Below are positions 51,432-63,662 of a DNA stretch of 64,000 bases, piece after piece. The stretch is taken from contig JAODUP010000937.1 of the NCBI GenBank assembly GCA_025642065.1, positions 88,074-152,073 of the forward strand. The letters run 5' to 3'. Positions within the stretch are counted from its first letter, which is position 1; every line of letters starts with the position of its first letter. The translations under genes were made by a program, and so were the position numbers. The notes below the pieces were generated by a model that ran no database searches, was not told the origin of the DNA, and saw only the letters and a program-made list of their open reading frames with translations. Origin of the DNA: Paralvinella palmiformis. Taxonomy: Eukaryota > Annelida > Polychaeta > Terebellida > Alvinellidae.

Positions 51432-54400
51432 ATATAGATTTAATTTAGATTAATATAAATTGATTATATTTAGTTATTTTGTATTTCTTGTATTTTCTTT
51501 TTAACTGCTCATTTGACGCCCTATATTATCGCCCGCTCCAGTGTTTCCCATAAGAACTCGGTTTTTGCTTGTGTATGTTTTGTTTTATTTTATTTTTTAT
51601 TTAAATTTTTCACTTATTTTATTTCTATAATTATAATGAATTATAGTAGAGATCAGTTGCTTGCATTACGACCCAATGGTGATAATACCATTTGTTTAGC
51701 GATGCGCCCATGTAGTGGAAAACATCCAAAGCAGATTGGGTCTGATGCCAGTAATTTGATCACTGTGCCAATAACACCATATAATGGCACAGCTGTACAA
51801 AATGTAAGTATTGGTCTTATTAACTGTCAGTCGATCTGTAATAAATCTGATGAAATATCTGATGTTGTTAAGGATATGGATCTTGATGCTCTTGTCATAA
51901 CAGAGACTTGGCTGACTGGTAATGTTTCAGACCAGAAGATTGTTGGTGATGTGACTCCAGCGGGATATTCATTCCACCATGCAGCTCGGATTCACAAAAA
52001 AGGTGGGGGAGTCGGCATTCTTCTCCGTGATTCTTTGAAGTGTGAAACCCATTTACGTTTTCAGGCTAAGTCTTTTGAAAATTACCAACTGACTTTTATA
52101 TCTGGGGGGATAAGTGTTCGTTACTATTATCTCCCCATTACACCCCACTAAGAAAAATGGCCTGAAAGCAGCAGTTTTCTTCAAGGAATTTTCGGAATTT
52201 GTTGACTTTTTGCTACCAACAGTGGTCATCTGTTGATTTTGGGGTGATTTCAATATACATTGGGATTGCTAGAGGAATGCAGATACCAAACAACGGGGCT
52301 GACATTCTTAGATCTGCCAATCTCAGGCAGCATGTCCAAGAAAGAACACACAAACATGGTCACATCTTGGATCTTGTCATCCCCCGTGATGATGACAATT
52401 TGTTAAAAGGTGGGGGTCTGTGTCTTCCATGCTGTCTGATCATTTCCTTGTTGACATTAATGTATCTTTACAGAAACAATCTGTTTCATCTAAAGATATT
52501 TCATATAGAAGATACAAGTCAATTGACAAGGAGGCTTTTCTTGCTGATCTGCAGTCTCTTCTCTGGTATTGGATCCACCGGATGATGTGGATCATCTGGT
52601 GGATCTCTATGATAATACATTGAGAAACATTGTAGATCAACATGCACCTTTAAGGACAAAGGAAATGCCAAGCAGACCAATGCTTCCATGGTATAATAAG
52701 AACATACAGGCTGCAAAGAGAAAAGAAGGTATTGTGAGCGTCTGTGGACCGGGACCAGTTTGTGTGTTCATTTTGAAATGTTAAAGGGTCAGTAAAATTC
52801 TTGTTAAAAATCCCCTTTGCCTCTGCTAAACCCGAATTATAAAAAAAAATTTTAAAGCATCCAAGGGAAATCAAAGGACTGTTTTCAGTGTTGTGAATAA
52901 AGTATTAAAATAAAAGTCAAACTGTCCTCCCAAATAATATCAACTCAGATAAAGATATGGCCCATTGTTTTAATAACTTCTTCTGTCAAAAAAAATTAAA
53001 TATACATAGTGGGTTCCAGCCCAAGCACCTTATCACGGGGTAACCATTGGTAAAAGAGTCCTGCATATCCATGATGGATACATTTAGTTTTAAAACATAT
53101 CAGACAGTTGCTGAAAAAGTCATCTAATGTTTTTCTGTGCAGTTGACCCTATGCCTACATGGCTTGTGAAAGATTGTCTGGATGTTCTGATAAACCCAAT
53201 TACAAATATAGTTAATAAATCATTATCTCTGGGTTTTTTTCCCAAGATCCATGAAAGCTCCCCTTTGTAAAACCATTAATAAAAAACCACACTCTGGACT
53301 GTAATATTCTAAACAATTACAGACCTGTTTCAAATCTTACTTTTTTATCTAAAGTTATAAAAAAAGGCAGTTGCTTTCCATCTAAACAAATATTTAATCA
53401 ATAAAAACCCTTTAAATGAATCACTACAGTCTGCCTATAAAAGGGGTTTCACAGCACTGAAACAGCCTTGGTTCGAGTAAAAAATTTAATTATGATGTCA
53501 ATTGACAAGGTAAGCCAGTAATACTTGTTCTTCTGGACCTGTCTGTGCATTTGATACAGTTGACCAAAATGTACTTTTTTTAGGTTAAAAGACATGTTTG
53601 GTCTGTCAGGTAGAGTACTTGAATGGTTTAGATCCTATCTGGAACAACCCCTCCCAGGGGAAGTGTCTGTTCATGGTATTTTATCTGACATTCAGTTTTT
53701 GTTATCTGGTGTACCACAGGGTTCAGTTCTTGGTCCTCTGGTTTTCACAATGTATACCCGTCCTCTTGGGATCATTGCGCAGCGATATGGGATTAAATAT
53801 CACTTGTATGCTGATGACACACAGTTTTATATATCACTGGATCCTGACAATGAGTTAAATTTCTCCTCTTCCTTGAAGAATTTAGAACATTGTATTGCCG
53901 ATATCCGGCTATGGGTGACTCCAAAAACTTCTAAAAAATAAATGATAATAAAACAAATATTTTATATTTGGCATCACCACATTGTGTTAAATTCCCCAAA
54001 GACACCAGCATTACAGATGGGTCAACCTTTGATTACCCCCAATGGGTCAGTAAAAAATCTAGGGGTTATTTTTTTACCAATGTATTAACATGCATGAACA
54101 TGTCACATCAGTATGCCGAGCTGCCTACCACCATCTTAAGAACATCCACTGTTTAAAAACATTCTTGACACAAGAATCACTTTTAATTTTAGTTCATGCC
54201 TTTGTTACATCTCTATAGACTATTGTAACTCCCTGTTTATGGCATATCTGATTATAACATTAATCGCCCCAGCGAATTCAGAATAGTGCAGCTACATTGT
54301 AAAAAAACTAGAAAATATGATCATATTACCCCAATTCTTCAAAAAATACATTGGCTACCTGTTAGACAGCGTATCCATTTTTAAAATTCTGTTAATAACT

Positions 54401-54800
54401 TATAAATCTATTAATGATATGGCACCAGAATACCTGTGTGAACTGGTTTCCATTAGAAAGTCATCCCGAAAACTCAGGTCATCCAGTCAGATACTATTGC
54501 AGGTGCCCGTGTTCGGCTTAAGTCATATGGTGATTGTGGTTTAGTGTTGCAGCCCCCAATTTGTGGAAAATTAAAATTAGAAATTCGTCGTCTCTTGGAA
54601 ATTTTAAGTCTCTTCTAAAAACACACCTATTTAAGGTCGCTTTCACAGATAAATAATTATTATCTTTTAAATCATTACAGGGTTTTTACAGACATTATTT
54701 GGGGTATTATTAAATTACATATTATTTGTACAGCGCCTTTGAATGGCTCCTGCTAGTAAGGGCGCTTTATTAAATATACATTATTATTATTATTATTATT
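51431..54800 (+). pseudogene. CR1/L2-like LINE-B, longest copy
   Basis: The 5' part (51513-52151) encodes an endonuclease domain: GLINCQSICNKSDEIS, LDALVITETWLTGN and GGGVGILLRDSLKC. The endonuclease continues in broken frames (IYIGIARGMQI, HKHGHILDLVI). The RT core is at 53594-53941: GRVLEWFRSYL, LLSGVPQGSVLGPLVFTMY and YHLYADDTQFYISLDPDNE, with an intact YADD box. The C-terminal blocks IHWLPVRQRI, ITYKSINDMAPEYLCELV and RLKSYGDCG follow to 54600. The 3' end is gcgcctttgaatggctcctg ... ggcgctttattaaatatac plus (ATT)n. Multiple frameshifts and stops between endonuclease and RT make it inactive. Three shorter copies of the family lie at 37.3, 46.5 and 50.5 kb, all on the opposite strand. Confidence 0.85.
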
Positions 54801-55316
54801 ATCTTTGGAATGATGATGACTAGATGCCTTTCAACTTGATGAAGAAGAGCGCCAATGTGGATGTTTTCGGTGCTTTGGGCCTACCACTGATCTCTCAAAT
54901 GAAGTGTTCGCCGGGTTGGAAATGTTTGTTCATATGAGCTTTCCATTACATCCCACAAACAATGTGGATGATGTACGACATGCCTATTTTCGATAGCATT
55001 ATGCTCCTAAAGGAAACGACTACCCATTGGAGAAAATCAAAGTTATCAATCATTGTAGTATGCCACGGTGCAAGGCTGTTTTGAAGAATCTTATTCTACG
55101 AGTGAACTAGATGGTATATTTCTGGAAGAATGCACCTCCCAGCAACCCCAGAGTACATCTGGATCGTGATCGACGGGTCTTATCAAATCAAGTGGTTTGA
55201 TGGCGATCAAGTACCACATAGGATATGTCAAGTGATGGAACTAGATACATCTTCCAGCGGAGGAAGAATTTACAAACAAAAAAACCAATGGGGATGGACT
55301 GTGCGATTCGGATGAT
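54801..55316 (+). pseudogene. Repeat-type protein relic (unidentified family)
   Basis: After 25 bp of Nimb sequence, a + strand frame reads DAFQLDEEERQCGCFRC, VFAGLEMFVHMSFPLHP, YAPKGNDYPLEKIKVINHCS and RCKAVLKNLILRVN, then changes frame and ends with GSYQIKWFDGDQVPHRICQV and MELDTSS. Several stops interrupt it. I recall similar segments from multi-copy, uncharacterised proteins of invertebrate genomes, but I cannot name the family. It lacks an RT or DDE core here. The window gives only this C-terminal portion. Confidence 0.45.
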
Positions 55317-55319
55317 GAT

Positions 55320-56686
55320 TTGGAATGAAATATGTTCATGTATATGTAAAGACCATTTGCCATGAATTTTTTTATTATTAAGTATATATACCAGAATATA
55401 AACTGTACTGATTAAATAATTCAAGTAGTATACAAAGGTATACTCTCCCGGTACAGTGGGTGAGTGGGTGGGTAGGTGAGTGGGTGGGTGGTTGGGTGGG
55501 TGAGTGAGTGTGTGGGTAGCTTCGATCATGATCACCATTTGGAGATTGAACCGGTCGCGACATTATGAAAATATGCCAAGTTAGATAACATATGGAACAG
55601 CCACAGTTTACAATAAATTAGAATCAATACTCTAAGAATGGCGCGTGGTCTACCCAAGTCTATACTGGAACAAAAAATTATTCTGTGGTGCGTGTCTTTT
55701 GCGATGAGCAATATACCAATAATTCATGATAAACGACAAAACGTGATGACATTTTCTATTTGCGCAGTTAGTGAACCGTCTACTGTTGGTAGAGTTACAT
55801 ACGCTGTTCGATGTGTAATCGTGATATCTACGGGCTGACAGTTTGGCTCGTGTTTTGTGTAACTATGGAAGCGACTTACTATAGGACGGTATATGTTCCG
55901 TCGTATTGCCCGTATTAACCTACTGAACTGTGCCAAAACACGTTGGTACAGTTTCTAATTGTATACAAATAATCTTGTTTTGGGGTAATATATCAACATA
56001 TTCAAAACTTGCAAACGAAAGACAAAACAAGTACTGATATTGTAAATGTATTGCGATAAAATGCTAATCAACACTAGATGACTTCCAGGATACATTATAT
56101 AAATAGCTATGGATCTCCATGTTTTTCCCTAATAGGAGCTCATGATGGTATGTTTGCCATATGGTCGGTGAGGACCATCACAACAGCAGCCTCTATTTAG
56201 TTATTATACAACAGAAATACGACAACGGCACAAGTGTTATTCTTTTATTCAAACAAAAATTATAACTCCAAACTGGTTAAAAATATATTTAATTACATGT
56301 ATAATTTAATTACCGTTATAATTAGAAAAAAAATAAAATAAAAATCCAAATTACTAAAATAACCCACAAGAGGATAATCTAAATAAGAAAATCTCGAAGA
56401 AATAAAACCAGACTTTGTGCTGAACACCACGGCCAAACATTCACCAATAAAGATTAAGCCTAAAATGGAAAAGTAAATAGTAGTACACAGTATGAATAAT
56501 ATATGAATAATATAGGCATAAATCTGAATAAATTCTTATCATTACTAGTAGCAACGATACAACACCATTAAACAGAACAGGAACGACCGGTTTAGACCTA
56601 TTCAAGTCTTAATTAGGTTGCATAGAATGTCGAACGTTACTTGTACTTGTTGAACTTTTGGTGTAGATACGCCTGGTTGTCACCTA
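55320..56686. other. No gene recognised; (GGGT)n minisatellite
   Basis: A GTGG/GTGA-rich tract at 55456-55516 lies in AT-rich sequence without coding support. The short Pro/His/Thr-rich - strand frames are its translation. Confidence 0.6.
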
Positions 56687-57133
56687 TTTGGATGGCTGGA
56701 TGGGTGGATGTTGTTTAACGAGACATCGGCACAATTTAGGCCATTCAGTGTCCTAGGACGTTTTGAAATAAAACCGTTTAGCGAATCTTTATAAAAAGTT
56801 AAAAAGCCGGATTACTGCCATTGATAAAATGTTTGTATAAGCTAGGATGTAAATTGTTAAGTATAAATAGTAAATATACATTGGTGTATAGGTGTATAAA
56901 CTTGTTAAAAAGATAAAATTAGATTCTTAATCGTCCAACAGGGTAAATAACATGTGAAATATAGAAGATAATGACTAGTTTTGACTAGATTTCTGATAAA
57001 AGAGAAGACCTGCTTCTATAGAGGAAATAAAAGGTAGAGTTATAACATTGACTAGATGTTCTAACTTAAAATAACTACTATTAATAAGAAGACCAATTTA
57101 TCTTTGGAATGATGATGACTAGACGTTACCAAT

Positions 57134-60100
57134 TTATATTAAAAAGAAAAGACCAGCTTCTCTTAGGAAATTTAAAATTGTGTCCTGGGTAATATTGTCC
57201 AGCAGCTCTTTCCGAGTCTCTGCATGGTAGTAGTTTACTCTGATGTGGTGGTATTCCGAGCAATGAAGGAGGATGTGATCGACTGTCAGGCGTTCTTGGC
57301 AGGAGATACACTCTGGTGGATCTTCTCCAGCCAAGAGGTATCTGTGGGTGAGGAAAGAATGCCCGATCCGTAAACGGCAGAGCACAATTTCCTCACGACG
57401 CCTTTCCCGACAGGACCACATCGAACATCCTAATGCAGGCTGCACTGCATGCAATTTGTTTTCAGATTGCAGTGACCAGAAATCTGACCACTGCTTTCTA
57501 ACCTATTGCTTTATGATAGGTCGGAAGTCAGTGAACGGTAATGGAATGTTGATCTTCCTACCTTTTAGAGCAGTTTTGGCAGCCTTATCGGCGAGTTCAT
57601 TGCCACGAATACCGACATGGCTCGGTACCCAGCAGAATACTACATCCTTTTTTAGAGTTTTAAAGGTGGAATGTAGTTCTAAAATACTGAGGACGAGTGG
57701 ATTTTCTATTTCTAGGTTTTCAATGGCCTGTAGACAGGACAAAGAATCCACACATATAATAAGTTTGTCCCCAGTAGAGCTAATACCATGATGGAGTGCA
57801 AGGTAAATAGCTCTAAGTTCTGCTGTGTATATGGAGGCCACGTCAGACAGACGTTTCGCACTGCCTACCACAAACGACAGCGCATCCTACTCTATCGCCT
57901 TCTTTTGAACCATCAGTATAGATGAACTGATGGTCATCATATTTATTTTGTATGATGTGAAAGCGGCTCTGAAATTCCGATGGACAAACATCAGATTTCT
58001 TCCCCGCTCTCAGACCATACAAAATTGTTAGTTCCATCATATCCCAAATCGGGATATATGAGGTAAGCGTATATTTTCTATTTGACATGGTTCAATCTCC
58101 AAGTCTTCTCTCAAAGACCGAATTCTGATTCCAAAGTTGGGATAGTTTTCGGTCTGAGTAAGAAGTTATCTTGGAGTTTTGGATTGAACGTCATATCAAA
58201 TATAGGATTTGCCGGAGAACTACCTAACTGTAGTGCATATTGCAGAGACAGTCGTTCTCTCCGTCTGTAAAGAGATTCCTCATTAGTTTCAACATAAAGA
58301 CTCTCCACTGGGGAGGTCCTAAATGCCCCTGTGGCTATTCTCAAGCCTTGGTGGTGAATGGGGTCTAGTATTTTGATATATGATTTACGAGCTGATCCCC
58401 AAACAATCGACCCGTAATCTAGTTGAGATCTAATGACTGCTCTATACAGACGGAGGAGTGTTCGATCTGCCCCCAGTCAAATCGTGAAACGACTTTTAAT
58501 AGGTTAGAGATTTATTACATTTAGCCTTCATATAATTATATGTGGAATGAAGGAGAGCTTGCTGTCGAATATTACCCCGAGGAATTTAATTTCCTTTAAA
58601 ACGGGAATATCTACCCCATATAGTTTTAATGTCGGGTCTGGATGACATTTTCTTTGTTGGCGAAGTGCACACAAACTGTTTTGGACCTGGAGAATTTGAA
58701 GCCATTCTCATCAGCCCAATTTTCTAATTTATTGAGACACAACTGGAGAATTCTTTCTATGGAATTCATATTTTTTTACTGGTAGCTTATCAGGAAGTCA
58801 TCTACGTATAAAGAACAGTTAACACCATTCAGCAAGCATTTAACTATGTTATTTATTTTCATGCTGAATAGTGTTACCGATAGGATGCTTCCTTGTGGTA
58901 CACCCTCTTGTTGGTGGTATGAATCAGAGAGGGTGTTACCAACACGGACAGTAAAGTTTCTACCAGTCAAAAATTTGGAGATAAATTTTGGCATATTGCC
59001 ACGAAGCCCTGCATTATATAGGTCTTATAGAATTCCATATTTCCAGGTTGTGTCGTATGCCTTCTCTAGATCGAAAAATATCCCCACAGTATGTTGCCTC
59101 TTCATGAATCCCTCCCTTATTATTGTTTCTAATTTAATTAGTTGATCTGTGGTGGATCTACGTTTTCTAAACCCACTCTGATGGGCTGTGAGAATGGCGT
59201 GATATTCGAGATACCTGACTAACCTGGTATTTACCATCCGCTCAAAAGTTTTACAAATACAACTTGTGAGAGCAATTGGACGGTAATTACCAGGATCCGA
59301 GAGATTTTTTCCTGCTTTGGGGATTGGGATGATGGTGGCTTCTCTCCACTGGGAAGGGAAGTCACCACCACTCCAGATATCATTGTAAATATCGAGCAGG
59401 ACTTCTAATGAATTCTCGGGCATTTGTTTTAAGATCTGGTAGTGAATATCATCAGGTCCAACGGCAGTATCATGGGCCTTCTTGAGAGAATCCAGTAATT
59501 CTCTTATTGATAATTTTTTATTATAAATTTCATCATTTTTTGATGTGAAATTTATTGGATTCTGCTCAAGGGTCATTTTTTTTCTCCTGAATTTGTTTGT
59601 GTAGTTTTCTGCCGATGAATTGTGTGCAATAGTTTCTGCCAACGTATTCCCGATCTCTTTCGGGTTTGAAATTATGCTCCCATTTTTTTCTAATTGTTTT
59701 ATTGGAGGTGTAGTTTTCCTACCCGAAATTTTCTTAATTATTTTCCATATTGTATTCACGGGAGTTCTATTATTTAATTGGGAGACATATTCCCTCCAAG
59801 AATTTCGCATGTTTCTGCGAATGACCCGACGGGCCCTGGCATATTCGATTTTATAATTTGTCAAATTTTCATGGGAGGGATTTCTTTTAAAATGGTTTAA
59901 AGCTCTCTTTCTTTGTTTCAGAGCTTCCTCGCATTCTCCATTCCACCAGGGCTTGTGGAGCTTTCTTGGAACTGTAGAGGATTTTGGTATCGTTATTTCC
60001 GCTATGAAATGTAGCACTGATGTAAAGAGTTCACAGCGGTTTTCTTTGATAGTCTTGAAGGTATTTCTATTTATTTCTTGGCTACATTTAAATTTAAAGT

Positions 60101-60788
60101 TGTACCAGTCTGCTTTCTTAAAACTCCATTTTGGTATATTTAAAAGTGCTGCCTTGTTTTTATAATGCAGGAATGTTGGAAAGTGGTCACTGCCACAGAG
60201 ATCCTCATGTACAGACCATTCAAAATCAAGAAATAATGATGGGCTGCACAGGGACAAGTCTATGGCAGATGATGACCCGGTTGCTGGATGGATATATGTA
60301 TGTGTGTTATCATTCCACAAGCACAGCTCATTGTGTTCAATGAACTTTTCTAATGTGTTGCCCTTATTGTTATTTTGTGTATTCCCCCATATAGTGCTGT
60401 GGGCATTCATGTCGCCAATTAAAATGAAAGGGGAAGGAAGCTGGCTCATTAATTCATTCAGTTCATTTCCACCAAGTGGGTAGCTTGGTGGTATATATAT
60501 CGAACACAATGTCATGGTCTTGTGGAGTGACAACGTCACAGCAACTGCCTGCAGATTGGTATTTAAACTAATTTGTCTGTGGGGGATGGATTTTTTTATC
60601 ATGATGGTGACTCCTCCGGAAGCTATATGGTATGAGGAGTATTTCCTAAATTTAATAACGCTTGGACTTTTCATGTATGTTTCTTGGCAGCAGAATGCAA
60701 TGGGGTCATAGTTCCGCATTAGCATTTTAATTTCATCTATATTTTTTCTAAATCCTCTACAATTCCAATTTATTATAGACTGGTACAT
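57134..60788 (-). pseudogene. Nimb LINE ORF2 (endonuclease-RT-RNase H), broken
   Basis: The open part 60788-59025 (587 codons) starts MYQSIINWNCRGFRKN and has the endonuclease motifs QETYMK, IGDMNAHSTIWGN and GSDHFPTF. The RT follows: HDTAVGPDDIHYQILKQMP, RPIALTSCICKTFERMV, HQSGFRKRRSTTDQL and FFDLEKAYDTTW, whose FD holds the first catalytic Asp. A TAA follows GIL. The same frame resumes to GVPQGSILS and the YVDD box at 58776-58994. It is then broken by a stop, a frameshift near 58670, another near 58110 and one near 57860. RNase H motifs are FIYTDGSKEG, YTAELRAIYLAL and CVDSLSCLQAI, then CWVPSHVGIRGNELADKAA. The C-terminus carries CISCQERLTVDHILLHC (57134-57454). At least five lesions. Confidence 0.85.
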
Positions 60789-60824
60789 TTTTTATTAATA
60801 TTTTATTCTGGAAGGGTTCCCGAT

Positions 60825-62100
60825 GGGGCATGACCTGGATTGTCCAGGTCATCGTAGTCCATGGAGGACCCATCCAGAATATCCTCCAAGACGTTATATT
60901 TGTTTGGGGCAATAATCGGGTTTTTATCGCCCTTTTTTTCTCTGTCAGACAGTGTCTTTTTCTTTGGTTTAGGGGGGTTGTTGGCTTAGATCCAACATGT
61001 GTTTGTTTAGTTTTGTTTGAACTTCTTTTTGTGGACACTGTCTGAGATGTTAGGGGCTCCATCACTGAGGAAGGTGATTGGGTATCCCTCTTTTTTGTTT
61101 GTAGCCTAGTTTTAGTGGCTGGTGTTACCTCTGACTGTGTTGCGTCAGCAACTGTCATGGTAGACACAGCCTTAGATACAGGGTGTTTCTGTTTAGGCGT
61201 TTGGCTTGGTTGCAGGGCCCCGAGAGGCCAGGTCATGTCGGTCTGACAGGCAACACTACTTTTCGTAACCCCAGCGACATCAGAGTATGACCTCGCTGAG
61301 GTAGGAGTGCTACCTCTCTGCTCTACGACTTTCCTAGCCTCTGGGAAGGATATTCCCTGCGTTATTTTGATGGTCTGGATGTCTTTCTCCTTTTTCCACA
61401 AGGGACAGTCACGAGAGAAAGATCCATGGTCTCCATCGCAGTTTACGCAGTGCGGTTTCTGTCTACACTCCTTATCCTCATGACCTGTTGTACCACATTT
61501 GGCGCATGTAAGCTCTCCCTTACAGGCCATTCTGTGGTGTCCATATCTTTGGCACTTAAAACACCTCAGAGGATTCGGAATATAAACATCAACCTTCACT
61601 CGAAGGAATCCTATTTTTACAGAAGTGGGTAGGACAGGGAGTCCAAACGTGAGGATAATGGTGCCGGTATTAAGTCGGCGTCCATCACGCTATACTCTTA
61701 TCTTCCTCACTTCCGTTATGCCCTGCGATGACAAATTGTCCAATATCTCCTCTTCGGAGGTGTCGGCGAGGTCCCTACATCGTATGACTCCCTTTTTGGA
61801 GTTCATACTGCGATGTGGGACAACTTGTATTGGACAATTTGCCAGCATTTTGGAACGCAACAGATTTTCGGAATGGCTCCTCTTAGAGACTTCAATAATG
61901 AGGTCTCCAGATCGGAGCCTTTTCACAGATGTTGGCGTTCCCGCCAAGCCTTTTAAGCCTTTCTCGATGGCAAAGGGATTGAGCTTTGCCAGGGGAGAGT
62001 CTTTGCTTGTGCCCTGTACTATTAAAAATCTAGGCCACATATGTAGAGTTGGTTCTTCGCTATCCGAAGAAGTGTCAATCTCTAAGGCCCGCTTTTTGTG
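60825..62100 (-). pseudogene. Nimb LINE ORF1 (zinc-knuckle gag-like), broken
   Basis: Read on the - strand from about 62100: KKRALEIDTSSDSEEP, then MWPRFLIVQGTSKDSPLAK and an RNA-binding-like domain to EVRKIRV. A TAG at about 61687-61689 interrupts an otherwise continuous frame. Three Cys/His knuckles follow: CFKCQRYGHHRMAC, CAKCGTTGHEDKEC and CVNCDGDHGSFSRDC, then IKITQGISFPEARKVVEQ. Near 60940-60990 (A-rich) the frame shifts. The alternative frame reads NVLEDILDGSSMDYDDLDNP and stops TAA 14 nt before the ORF2 ATG, so the apparent ORF1/ORF2 overlap is an artefact. Upstream, an A10/C7 homopolymer at about 62110-62127 separates another open frame (62082-62342). Confidence 0.8.
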
Positions 62101-62686
62101 AGAATGCGAGTTTTTTTTTTGGGGGGGTGTCCATATTTGATTTTATTTGTTTCAGCACAAATGCTCCCCACCCGCCTTGGAGTCCAACAAGGGGATGCAC
62201 AGAGGTGTGGTAACCAACACTTGTGCATCAGGGATACAATTGTGATATACCCCCAGAAGACAGTATTACAAGGGATAATCAAGAGTATATCCACCCGATT
62301 ACCCAAAGCAACACCATCCTCCAAGGTTGACCCATCAGCCACTGCCTTCTGGTAAGTGGCGGCTTAAGGACCAATAGTCCGAAAACGACCACCTCCAGGG
62401 CTAAACGTGACTAGCCGATTGGTCAGATCGGGCTTTTCTGACCTCCCGTCTTAGAAGGAAATTAGGGCCAAAGTAGTGTGTTGCAACGTTTCCACCACTC
62501 AACTACCAGGATCCCCTCTTCCACTCCTACGGGTCGCAACCCACGGCAAACAGGTTGCCCCTTTTAGTCGCCTTTTACGACATGCAGGGGATACAGCGGA
62601 CCTATTCTAAACCCCGATCCCGCAGGGGGGTTTACGTACATCTACAGAATATGGCAGTAACGATAAACTAATTTATTTCAATATAG

Positions 62687-62795
62687 GTCTAAACAAATTG
62701 ATCTTCCTGTTATACATCGATCATTTCCTGTTATAACAGAACGTGAAGATATCACACCTGACGATACAACTAGAATTATAACAGATAAGAAAAAT
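62687..62795 (+). CDS. Candidate internal exon, possibly of the PTP gene
   Basis: Acceptor ttcaatatag, 109 bp, donor AAT|gtaagt. It encodes KQIDLPVIHRSFPVITERED and DDTTRIITDKKN after one leading base. It has good splice sites and uneven codon use, and a PTP exon lies 870 bp downstream on the same strand. Its end phase (0) does not match the phase-2 start of the PTP exon, so intervening exons are missing or it belongs to another transcript. Confidence 0.35.
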
Positions 62796-63071
62796 GTAAG
62801 TCACTCTGTCAGAGAAATAAAGTACATGTGTATGTTGGGTGGGGTGTCTTCTCCCCACCCCCTCCACCACTCTCTATCTCTGAATGAGTGTGTGTATGTG
62901 TGTGTATGTGTGTGTATGTGTGTGTTTTATGTTTAGCATGAGAATATCGCTAAAACAATCACATTTTCTCTTCGTAATAAATCAAATACACTTAATAAAA
63001 TCATTGATAATTATTAAGAAAATGTAATGCGTTTACAAGGAGGAATTAATTTTCTCATAAGATTATTATTA

Positions 63072-63107
<36 letters not shown>

Positions 63108-63353
63108 TAATTACTATTACTATTAATTAATCTGCAATTTACTGATTTTATATTTCTGATCACTCTTTGAAACCTTATCTACTGATACACCATCCGCATG
63201 GGGGCTCCACTTGTTTGAACATTGCTAAGCCTCATGGTTATTCCATTTCATCTTCTTTTTACAAAATGGACAGATAAAAAACACTTTAATAACATTTTAC
63301 TAAAAATTTCATTCTTTCCACATCGTGGCCAAAGGACCTCTTATTTGAACACT
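62796..63353. other. Intron-like sequence with GT and ATT repeats
   Basis: A tgtgtgta tract at 62885-62925 and (ATT)n at 63064-63130. No PTP exon for the WPD-loop region was found here. Confidence 0.5.
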
Positions 63354-63556
63354 ACAGGTACCCAGTAGTTCATTAATACTTCTTAATGTAGATTACAGGT
63401 ACCCAGTAGTTCAATAATACTTTTAATGTACATTACAGGTACCCAGTAGTTCATTAATAATTCTTAATGTAGATTACAGGGACCAAGTAGTACAATAATT
63501 ATTCTTATTGTATATTATAGGTACTTAGTAGTAGATTAATACCTGTTGATATACAT
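63354..63556 (+). repeat. About 41-bp tandem repeat, five copies
   Basis: Copies of tacaggtacccagtagttca followed by ataatacttcttaatgta-like sequence. They become less alike toward the 3' end. Confidence 0.85.
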
Positions 63557-63662
63557 TGAAGAACCTCTAGATCTTAATAATTATTTTCACGAATGTCTAG
63601 AAACATATTAACCAAAACACATATGACGACAGTTTAGTACAATTATTATCTTTTTTATAAAG

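Larger units (their letters stand above)
56687..62640 (-). mobile_element. Nimb/I-type LINE, near full length, defective
   Basis: About 5.95 kb. The 5' end is near 62640 with a 5' UTR containing catgtcgtaaaaggcgacta, a word I associate with such elements. ORF1 is a gag-like zinc-knuckle protein. ORF2 has endonuclease, RT, RNase H and a C-terminal Cys/His motif. The 3' UTR (57133-56687) ends ttgttta-type to catccacccatccagccatc. RNase H after RT places it in the I/Nimb group, common in molluscs. Both ORFs carry stops and frameshifts, so it is inactive. No clear target-site duplication was found by eye. Confidence 0.85.
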
